Shown: positions 33,276 to 38,837 of the stretch, one piece after another
Numbering within the stretch: position 1 is the first letter of the stretch
Layout: every line of letters begins with the position of its first letter
Assembly: GCA_016210005.1 (NCBI GenBank)
Contig: JACQVA010000232.1
Location: 1-38,837 of the forward strand
DNA: 38,837 nucleotides
DNA from: Deltaproteobacteria bacterium
GTDB lineage: Bacteria > Desulfobacterota > Binatia > HRBIN30 > JACQVA1
Direction: 5' to 3'
The notes under the pieces: model-generated
Database searches by the model: none
Told to the model about the DNA's origin: nothing
Seen by the model: the letters and a program-made list of their open reading frames with translations, nothing else
Position numbers and translations under genes: made by a program

Positions 33276-33923
33276 ATGGGCCAGAAAGGTTGGCTAATCG
33301 ATCTTGGCAAGTGCACCGGTTGCGAGAGCTGCACGGTGGCCTGCAAGTCGGAGTGGAACACGGCGCCGCTCGAGTCCCCGCTCGAGTTCAAGCCTGGCTG
33401 TTCGGGAGAACTCCCTGACGCCCCAGAATTCACCGGCTGTCTCGCGACACCGAAGCATGTGAGCTATCGCGCGGTCATCGGGCAGGAGAGTGGCACGTAC
33501 CCCCACCCCGTCCGCCTCTTCATCACGAGCGCCTGCAACCATTGCGACAAGCCCGCTTGCTTGGCTTCGTGTCCGCTCTCGGACAAGAACGACCCCGCGA
33601 ATCCGAACAACGTCATCACCAAGCGAGCATCCGACGGTGCCGTGCTCATCAACCAGGAAACATGCATCGGTTGCCAGTATTGCGTCTGGGCCTGCCCGTA
33701 CGGGGCACCGCGCTTCAACGAGGTCACCAAGAAAGTCGAGAAGTGCACGTTCTGCGTCCATCGGGTGGACGACGGCTTGTTGCCGGCGTGCGTCACCACC
33801 TGCGTTGGCCGCGCCTTGTACATGGTGGAAGACTTCAGCCTAGCCGAGTCTGGGCTCAATGCACCGCCACGTTTTTCCGATCCGAAGCTGACCACCCCAG
33901 CGGTGAAGTTCGTGCCGCGATGA
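33276..33923 (+). CDS. Four-cluster ferredoxin subunit of the molybdoenzyme (DmsB/ArrB-like)
   Basis: A 215-residue iron-sulfur subunit with four complete cysteine sets: CTGCESCTVACKSEW, CNHCDKPACLASCP, CIGCQYCVWACPYG and CTFCVH with CVTTCVG. It has no signal peptide, so it is presumably carried out with the TAT-tagged catalytic subunit. It should shuttle electrons between the molybdenum site and an external donor or acceptor. ATG at 33276 is preferred because AAGGAG lies 6 bases upstream; GTG at 33261 would overlap the preceding gene. It overlaps the chaperone gene by 4 bases. The cysteine pattern differs from the ferredoxin at 16405, so the two are not recent copies. Confidence 0.92.
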   Translation: MGQKGWLIDLGKCTGCESCTVACKSEWNTAPLESPLEFKPGCSGELPDAPEFTGCLATPKHVSYRAVIGQESGTYPHPVRLFITSACNHCDKPACLASCPLSDKNDPANPNNVITKRASDGAVLINQETCIGCQYCVWACPYGAPRFNEVTKKVEKCTFCVHRVDDGLLPACVTTCVGRALYMVEDFSLAESGLNAPPRFSDPKLTTPAVKFVPR

Positions 33924-34642
33924 CACCGGCGAACGCCGAGTTCAGTGCGCTTGCACCGCTCGCAACGAGCCGTGCCGGGGTGTACGAGGTCCTGGCCTCG
34001 CTCTACCTGCAGCCGCCTTCTGCCGCACTGATTGCCGCGCTGTTGGAATTGGCGGTGTCGCCCGCAATGGCCGAGCTCTCGGCGGGCTGCGCCGGAGATC
34101 TCCTGCGACGCTACGCCGCTAGCTACAACGGCGAGGTGGAAGCGCTACAGCAAGAGTTCAACGATCTGTTCGCGGTACCGCTCGGGCGTTATGTGACCCC
34201 GTACGAGGCGGTGTACAGGGACGAACGCGTGGTGGGAGGAGAACGCGTCCGCGGCCTACTCATGGGCCCCTCGACGGCCGCAGTTCTGCAAGCATACCGG
34301 GACTACCACTTCGCGATCAGCCCAGAGTGTCCCGAGCTCCCAGATCATATTGGTGTCGAGCTGAGTTTCATGTCGCTGCTTTGTGAGCGGGAACGTCAGG
34401 GATGGGAGGCGGGAGACCTGCCCGCAGTCAACCTGCTATTGGCGCGCGAGCTCCGTTTTCTCGGGGATCACCTCTTACGCTGGGTTCCGGATCTCAGCCA
34501 GCGGATCTCGGCAAACGCACGCACGCTCTTCTATCGCGGGATCGGCCACCTCACCGAGGAATTCATTCGAGCGGACGCGGCGGCGCTCGTCCGAGTGTGT
34601 GGCGAGCGCCAGTGTCTCACATCTGCTGAGCTGACGGCCTAG
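33920..34642 (+). CDS. TorD/DmsD-family molybdoenzyme chaperone
   Basis: A 240-residue all-helical cytoplasmic protein. The diagnostic stretch EFNDLFAVPLGRYVTPYEAVY (residues about 78-98) and the later PELPDHIGVELSFMSLL are typical of TorD/DmsD/NarJ chaperones, which hold the TAT-tagged catalytic subunit until cofactor insertion. The start ATG overlaps the stop of the ferredoxin gene (ATGA). Its place as fourth gene of the operon supports a dedicated role in maturing the molybdoenzyme at 30358. Confidence 0.9.
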   Translation: MTPANAEFSALAPLATSRAGVYEVLASLYLQPPSAALIAALLELAVSPAMAELSAGCAGDLLRRYAASYNGEVEALQQEFNDLFAVPLGRYVTPYEAVYRDERVVGGERVRGLLMGPSTAAVLQAYRDYHFAISPECPELPDHIGVELSFMSLLCERERQGWEAGDLPAVNLLLARELRFLGDHLLRWVPDLSQRISANARTLFYRGIGHLTEEFIRADAAALVRVCGERQCLTSAELTA

Positions 34643-34736
34643 CGTTCAACTGACGCATTCCCGTGGGCTCCTCGAAGTCCAAACCGCAGAACCGTAGGTC
34701 ATCGGCGCGTCACTCTGTCCTCCTCAGCTTGATCTG

Positions 34737-36311
34737 ATGCGTTTCGCTGGCGGCATAGGCGCTGCCATCGGGAGCAGCCTCAAGCTGAAGCTGAGCATCC
34801 TTCTGGCTGTCATTCTCGGCGGCATCGTCGGCCTCGTGTCTTGGAGCGCCATCGCGATGCAGGAAGGCCAGCTCCTGTGGACCTCCCGAGCGCGCCTGAG
34901 CGCCCTGCAAGAATTGTTGAAGACCGTGGTGACCGCCAGCATGCTGGCTCGGGACCGCGACAATGTTCAACGCGTCATCGAGGCGCTCGGCAGTCACGAA
35001 GACATCGATGCGGTGCGAATCTTCGATCCGCAAGGCGTCATCCACTTCTCCTCGCGCCCCGAAGAACGCGGCCAGCGCGTGAGCACCGAGGAGCTATCCC
35101 GGACGGCGGTGGAAGCGAAGCCGACAACACTCACTCGCGGCGCCACCGCGACGGAGTACACACTGGTGCAACCGATGTTCAACCAACCGGCGTGTTTCTC
35201 TTGCCACGAGCCGGAGCAGCGGATTCTCGGCCTCCTCCAGCTCAGCCTCACCTTGGGCCCAACTCGGCAGCAGCTTGCCGCCTTCAAGCGCCTCGCCGTG
35301 GCGGCGACGATGACCATCTTGGGCATGATGGTCGTCGCCATTTGGTTTGCGCTGACGTTCTTGATCGACCGGCCCCTGCAACGGCTGGTTGCGGCGATGG
35401 CACGGGTTGAGGATGGTGACCTCAGTGCCCGCGCCGGAGTTTACCGCGACGACGAACTCGGGCGGTTAGCCCTTCACTTTAACGAGATGCTCTCGCAACT
35501 GCAGGTCGCCCAGCAGCAACTCAAGCGCCACCATCAGGAGCAATTGGCACGGGCTGACCGCCTGGCGACCATCGGCGAGATGGCGGCTACCCTTGCCCAC
35601 GAGATTCGGAATCCGCTGAGCGGACTGCTCGGTGTCATTTCGGTGCTGAGCCGGAACTTCGTCGACGGTGACCCGCGGCTGGAGATCGCCCGCGAAGGCC
35701 ATTCCCTCGTCGACCGGATGAACGAGACGATTGAAGAGCTCCTTCATTACGCGAGGCCGTCGTCGCCCCACTTGCGCCCCGTCAAGCTCGACGACATCGT
35801 CGATCGGAGCGTGGCGTTGGCCGAGGGCGAGGCAAGGAAGGCGGGCGTCCGAATTGTCAGAGATGCAAACACAGCCAATAGGTGCGGCGGTGATGCTGAA
35901 TCTCCGACCATCCGGGCCGACCCACACCAAATGCAGCAGGTCTTGGTGAATCTCATTAGCAATGCCGTCCAGGCATGCGCGACGGGAGGGCAGGTGCGCA
36001 TTTGCGCCTGTCTCCGGAAACATGAGGCTGAGCAGCCGCTCGCCTGCGTCGAAATCGAGGACAACGGCAAGGGCATGACCGCTGACGAACTCGCGCAGGT
36101 CTTCAACCCGTTCTTCACGAGCAAGTTGCACGGGACGGGGCTCGGACTTCCGATCGCGCAACAAATTATGGAATACCACGAGGGCCGCATTGCGTTGACC
36201 AGCGCACCGGGTCAGGGTACCCGCGTGCAGGTGGAGTTGCCGGCGCATCCAGAGGGCCCGGCAAAGGATGGCTCCAATTTCATGCTGCGCGACCCCAACC
36301 CTCGGCCGTAA
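34737..36311 (+). CDS. Membrane sensor histidine kinase with a haem-binding motif
   Basis: A 524-residue kinase. Transmembrane helices at about 18-40 and 187-210 enclose a periplasmic domain with C153-F-S-C-H157, a CXXCH haem motif close to the second helix. HAMP (about 211-262), HisKA with H288 in ATLAHEIRNPLSGL and an ATPase domain (LVNLISNAVQ, EDNGKGM, HGTGLGLPIAQQ) follow. The position of the haem motif just before the second helix is like that in the kinase at 22452, although their catalytic domains belong to different kinase families. No regulator gene adjoins it; the sigma-54 activator at 27986 is a possible partner. The 3' end overlaps the convergent arsC gene by 32 bases. No strong ribosome binding site precedes the ATG. 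Confidence 0.9.
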   Translation: MRFAGGIGAAIGSSLKLKLSILLAVILGGIVGLVSWSAIAMQEGQLLWTSRARLSALQELLKTVVTASMLARDRDNVQRVIEALGSHEDIDAVRIFDPQGVIHFSSRPEERGQRVSTEELSRTAVEAKPTTLTRGATATEYTLVQPMFNQPACFSCHEPEQRILGLLQLSLTLGPTRQQLAAFKRLAVAATMTILGMMVVAIWFALTFLIDRPLQRLVAAMARVEDGDLSARAGVYRDDELGRLALHFNEMLSQLQVAQQQLKRHHQEQLARADRLATIGEMAATLAHEIRNPLSGLLGVISVLSRNFVDGDPRLEIAREGHSLVDRMNETIEELLHYARPSSPHLRPVKLDDIVDRSVALAEGEARKAGVRIVRDANTANRCGGDAESPTIRADPHQMQQVLVNLISNAVQACATGGQVRICACLRKHEAEQPLACVEIEDNGKGMTADELAQVFNPFFTSKLHGTGLGLPIAQQIMEYHEGRIALTSAPGQGTRVQVELPAHPEGPAKDGSNFMLRDPNPRP

Positions 36312-36687
36312 TGAGCTGCTCGACGCGCACGCGTATCTCGTCGCGGATAGTTCGCACGCGTTCGATGGGTTGCCCTTTGGGATCGGGGAGGTTCCAGTCT
36401 TGCCGCCGCAAACCGGGCACCAGCGGACAACTCTCGCCACAACCCATCGTCACCAGAAGCTGAGCACCCGCAGCCAGCTCGTCGGTGAGGCGAGTGGGCT
36501 GCGCGGTACTCAGGTCGATGCCGAGCTCGCGCATGACCGCGACGACCTCGGGATGAACGTGCTCGGCCGGTTGCGTTCCCGCCGAGCGGGCACGGGCGCG
36601 GGTCGGATCAGCGAGGCGATTGAAGAAGCCCGCCGCCATCTGCGAGCGCCCGGCATTGTGGACGCAGGCGAAGATCACGGTCTTCAT
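36280..36687 (-). CDS. arsC: Arsenate reductase, low-molecular-weight phosphatase type
   Basis: A 135-residue cytoplasmic arsenate reductase. The P-loop C8-V-H-N-A-G-R-S-Q-M-A near the N-terminus is the nucleophile site. A resolving cysteine pair appears as MGCGESCP (near residue 84), and the PDPKG Asp is the general acid. It reduces As(V) to As(III), probably with thioredoxin or a thiol partner. It is the last gene of the arsR-acr3-arsC operon, 30 bases after acr3. Its 3' end overlaps the convergent kinase gene by 32 bases. Confidence 0.93.
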   Translation of the reverse strand: MKTVIFACVHNAGRSQMAAGFFNRLADPTRARARSAGTQPAEHVHPEVVAVMRELGIDLSTAQPTRLTDELAAGAQLLVTMGCGESCPLVPGLRRQDWNLPDPKGQPIERVRTIRDEIRVRVEQLITAEGWGRAA

Positions 36688-36717
36688 GCGGTGGCCCCAG
36701 CCGGCAGAGATTGCGCG

Positions 36718-37845
36718 CTAGCCGGTGGTTGTCGCGTACGCTGCCGCCCCGGGCGCTTTGTCGCGAAAGTAGTGTCGCCGGAACCACAGCGCAACGTTGA
36801 CCAGACCGATCATCACCGGCACCTCGACGAGCGGGCCGATCACCGCAGCGAACGCCGCACCGTGGTGAATACCAAACGTGGCCACCGCGACGGCGATCGC
36901 CAGCTCGAAGTTGTTCGAGGCAGCGGTGAACGACAGCGTGGCCGATTGCGGGTAGGTAGCGCCTACCGTCTTGCTCATGAAGAAGGCGATCAGGAACATC
37001 ACCACGAAGTAGACGAGCAGCGGAATGGCAATGCGCACCACGTCCGTCGGGAGCTGCACGATCGCTTCGCCTTTGAGCGAGAACATCACCACGATGGTGA
37101 AGAGTAACGCAACGAGCGTGATCGGGCTGATCTTGGGAATGAAATGAGTATGATACCAGTCCTTGCTCTTCAGCCGGATGAGCACGACACGGGTGACGAG
37201 ACCGGCGATGAACGGGATGCCGAGGTAGATGAACACGCTCTTGGCGATCTCGCCGATCGTGACGCTCACCGCGACGCTCTGCAGGCCGAACCAGGCTGGC
37301 AATACGGTGATGAAGAAGTAGGCATAGATCGAGAAAAAGAGGATCTGGAAGACGGAGTTGAAGGCGACGAGGCCGGCGCAGTACTCGGGGTCACCCCTCG
37401 CCAGGTCGTTCCAGACCAAGACCATGGCGATGCAGCGGGCCAGGCCGATCATGATGAGGCCCACCATGTACTCCGGCTTGTCTGGAAGGAAGACAACCGC
37501 CAGTCCGAACATGAGTACCGGCCCGACGACCCAGTTCTGCACCAGCGACAGGCCTAGTATGCGCCAGTTACGGAAGACGCTGCCCAGCTCCTCGTAGCGG
37601 ACCTTGGCCAGCGGCGGGTACATCATGAGGATGAGCCCGATGGCGATCGGAATGGACGTGGTTCCGACGCTGAAGCGGTTGAGGAAGGGCTCAATGCCAG
37701 GAAGCAGATACCCGCTCCCGACGCCGACCGCCATGGCGAGGAATATCCACAGTGTCAGAAAGCGGTCGAGGAAGCTCAGCCGTTTCGGTTGCCTCTCCGG
37801 CGCCAGTCCACCGGTGGTAGCCGCAGAAGCCGTATCCCTGCTCAT
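36718..37845 (-). CDS. acr3: Arsenite efflux permease ACR3
   Basis: A 375-residue permease with about ten transmembrane helices. The signature [16 protein letters not shown] contains the conserved Cys required for As(III) transport, and [21 protein letters not shown] is the second family signature. It exports arsenite from the cytoplasm. ATG at 37845 is chosen because GGGAG lies 6 bases upstream and the long frame before it is the arsR coding region; it overlaps the arsR stop by 4 bases. The product follows the usual ACR3 length. Confidence 0.95.
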   Translation of the reverse strand: MSRDTASAATTGGLAPERQPKRLSFLDRFLTLWIFLAMAVGVGSGYLLPGIEPFLNRFSVGTTSIPIAIGLILMMYPPLAKVRYEELGSVFRNWRILGLSLVQNWVVGPVLMFGLAVVFLPDKPEYMVGLIMIGLARCIAMVLVWNDLARGDPEYCAGLVAFNSVFQILFFSIYAYFFITVLPAWFGLQSVAVSVTIGEIAKSVFIYLGIPFIAGLVTRVVLIRLKSKDWYHTHFIPKISPITLVALLFTIVVMFSLKGEAIVQLPTDVVRIAIPLLVYFVVMFLIAFFMSKTVGATYPQSATLSFTAASNNFELAIAVAVATFGIHHGAAFAAVIGPLVEVPVMIGLVNVALWFRRHYFRDKAPGAAAYATTTG

Positions 37846-38300
37846 CGATCTCTCCCGTGCTGACGCTGCTGCATCAGACGATGACCCTCCGGACAACAGC
37901 CACCGGAACGACGAACGCTGCGCGCGTACCCGAGATCGGCTTTGGCCTGGGGCAGCAGGCGAGCACAGACGGTGAGGCACGCCAGCAGTTTGCTGTGCAG
38001 CGCGTTCTGCGCTGGCGCCAGCTCGTAGAACATCCAGAGGCCGTGCTGCCGCGGCTCGACGAACCCCGAGCGACGCAGGTACCCGAGGTGTCGCGACACG
38101 GTGGGCTGCGGCGCGCGCAGGATGGCGACCAGATCGCCGACGCAGAGCGGACCGTGCTGGAGGAGCTGCAAAATCCGCAAACGCGTGCGGTCGGCAAATG
38201 CGCGGAACATCAAGTCGACGCCCGCAGGGGCTTTCGACGCGATCGTGCCGGTGCCACGGCGCACGGGCGCGCTTTCGATCCTCTGCCGAACTCTCTCCAT
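37842..38300 (-). CDS. arsR: ArsR-family arsenic-responsive repressor
   Basis: A 152-residue winged-helix repressor. The DNA-binding core runs from about 30 to 95 ([18 protein letters not shown], recognition helix [15 protein letters not shown]). The classical CxC site of the ELCVCDL type is reduced to a single Cys (LCVGD, C53). Other cysteines are C108, C112 and a C-terminal pair C135-C136, so As(III) may bind at a different site, as in ArsR of the C-terminal-cysteine type. It likely represses its own operon. A near-consensus promoter ends 14 bases before the ATG, which leaves a very short leader; ATG at 38210 is a possible alternative start. Confidence 0.9.
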   Translation of the reverse strand: MERVRQRIESAPVRRGTGTIASKAPAGVDLMFRAFADRTRLRILQLLQHGPLCVGDLVAILRAPQPTVSRHLGYLRRSGFVEPRQHGLWMFYELAPAQNALHSKLLACLTVCARLLPQAKADLGYARSVRRSGGCCPEGHRLMQQRQHGRDR

Positions 38301-38313
38301 ATTCGCCTAGGCA

Positions 38314-38341
38314 ATTATAGTGTGGCGCTGCGCCGAGTCAA
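38314..38341 (-). promoter_or_regulatory. Sigma-70 promoter of the arsR-acr3-arsC operon
   Basis: On the minus strand TTGACT (38336-38341) and TATAAT (38314-38319) are separated by 16 bases, which is close to consensus. Transcription should start near 38307, just before the arsR ATG. The perfect palindrome GCCTAGGC at 38305-38312 covers the start point and could be part of the ArsR operator. Confidence 0.7.
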
Positions 38342-38605
38342 GCCGCTGAGCCCGTGACGCCGTCGGTTCGATTCCGCCCTAGTGAAGAGGAAGAGACCAC
38401 CACGAAGTGCACGAAGGCCACGAAGGGCATTCGACCGAGCGGATCGAGTGCATGGCCAAGTTCCGCTGTTCGCTGATGAAGCCCGCAGGGGTTCATGCTC
38501 GCAGATTTCCGAAAAATCATCCACGCGCTGACGCGAGCGAATGTCGATTGGGTGTGCGACAAATCTGTGGGTAACGTGCAGCCGACCGGGCAAATCCTCA
38601 CCAGC

Positions 38606-38628
38606 CTGACAGTACTGTGTACTGTCAG
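38606..38628. repeat. Perfect 10-bp hairpin
   Basis: CTGACAGTAC and GTACTGTCAG are exact reverse complements separated by TGT. No T-run follows, so it is not a standard terminator. It could be a binding or recombination site, or a miniature repeat. Confidence 0.5.
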
Positions 38629-38663
38629 ACCGAGGCCCATGGCCGAAAGGGACGCAATTTGTC

Positions 38664-38683
38664 ATTCCCGCGAAAGCGGGAAT
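38664..38683. repeat. Dispersed GAAA-loop hairpin repeat
   Basis: ATTCCCGC-GAAA-GCGGGAAT is a perfect 8-bp stem with a GAAA tetraloop. The sequence around it (GTCATTCCCGCGAAAGCGGG) is a common interspersed element in many proteobacterial genomes, often beside GIY-YIG nuclease genes, as here. Confidence 0.65.
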
Positions 38684-38715
38684 CCACGGCCCCGGCTCGC
38701 TACCACCCGCCAGCG

Positions 38716-38837
38716 CTACACGATCTCGTCATCGAGGTCTCGCCCGTCCGGGTTCTGAGCTTCGCTCGGCTCGATCTTCCAGGCGCGGCGCCACTGCTTC
38801 AGCTGCTTCTCCCGCACGATTGCGGTCTCTGCGCAGC
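38716..38837 (-). CDS. GIY-YIG nuclease family protein, C-terminal fragment (cut by window edge)
   Basis: The minus strand enters from the right edge and reads TAIVREKQLKQWRRAWKI, then NPDGRDLDDEIV and a TAG stop at 38716-38718. REKQLKxWRRxWKxxLI..NPxWRDLYDEI is the conserved tail of small standalone GIY-YIG endonuclease-like proteins. The start and the GIY-YIG motif are outside the window. In the normal tail the residues are NPxWRDLYD; here NPDGRDLDD is slightly divergent. Confidence 0.7.
   Translation of the reverse strand, partial: CAETAIVREKQLKQWRRAWKIEPSEAQNPDGRDLDDEIV

Larger units (their letters stand above)
38342..38715. other. Intergenic region rich in dispersed repeats
   Basis: Three repeat types are seen and no firm gene. 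CACGAAG recurs three times with a 9-base period at 38401-38425. A perfect hairpin CTGACAGTAC-TGT-GTACTGTCAG lies at 38606-38628. The widespread hairpin ATTCCCGC-GAAA-GCGGGAAT lies at 38664-38683. Such elements collect at junctions between operons and near accessory genes. Confidence 0.55.
38495..38758 (+). pseudogene. Possible truncated gene fragment
   Basis: An ATG with CAGGGG upstream starts MLADFRKIIHALTRANVDWV, which resembles the first helix of small nucleotidyltransferase-like proteins, normally followed by VVGG. After about 20 residues the similarity ends (CDKSVG) and the frame runs through the two hairpins, reaching a stop at 38758. It is probably a degraded remnant interrupted by repeats; chance is also possible. 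Confidence 0.22.

Overview
The window is high-GC DNA with tightly packed operons and an exceptional density of c-type cytochromes. I count about 65 haem-attachment motifs in eight proteins, plus two more inside sensor kinases. Gene content (Rieske/cytochrome b and NrfD-type quinol complexes carrying multihaem subunits, TAT-exported molybdoenzyme, NtrC-type and NarL-type regulators) points to a metabolically versatile, anaerobically respiring bacterium of the broad deltaproteobacterial type (Desulfobacterota, Binatota or Myxococcota-like). No rRNA or tRNA is present, so the lineage is an inference.

Layout. Positions 1-8.4 kb hold ordinary accessory genes: the start of an IS110-type transposase at the left edge, a phosphotransferase, an amidohydrolase, a receiver-histidine kinase hybrid, two short-chain dehydrogenases and a MOT1-like molybdate/sulfate transporter. 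Positions 8.4-10.5 kb hold two divergent cupredoxin-like periplasmic proteins and a small monohaem cytochrome c. Positions 10.6-15.2 kb encode a Rieske/cytochrome b complex fused in operon to a 9-haem and a 19-haem cytochrome. Positions 15.7-18.4 kb encode an 8-haem cytochrome, a four-cluster ferredoxin and an NrfD-type membrane subunit. Positions 18.4-22.4 kb hold two successive pairs of multihaem cytochrome plus dihaem-type membrane cytochrome b. All of these look like quinol:cytochrome c electron conduits, comparable in architecture to the Cbc complexes of Geobacter.

Positions 22.4-29.4 kb are regulatory: a haem-motif NarX-like kinase with a NarL-like regulator, immediately followed (4-bp overlap) by a three-gene set made of a PhnD-like periplasmic binding protein, a sensor kinase and a sigma-54 activator. 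That trio has the architecture of the AioXSR/ArxXSR arsenic-sensing systems, but here the binding protein carries an N-terminal pentahaem cytochrome domain. Downstream, a candidate sigma-54 promoter and an upstream palindrome precede an operon of a trihaem lipoprotein, a TtrA/ArrA-clade molybdopterin oxidoreductase, a four-cluster ferredoxin subunit and a TorD-like chaperone. A second haem-motif kinase follows, and then a convergent arsR-acr3-arsC operon with a near-consensus sigma-70 promoter. The right edge has dispersed repeats and the C-terminus of a GIY-YIG nuclease.

Working model: periplasmic arsenic (or a related oxyanion such as antimony, selenium or tetrathionate) is sensed by the haem-bearing binding protein and kinase. 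The sigma-54 activator then switches on a periplasmic molybdoenzyme that has no membrane anchor of its own and exchanges electrons through the trihaem lipoprotein with the multihaem quinol complexes encoded upstream. As(III) detoxification is provided by arsR-acr3-arsC. The substrate and direction of the molybdoenzyme are inferred from context, not proved by sequence.
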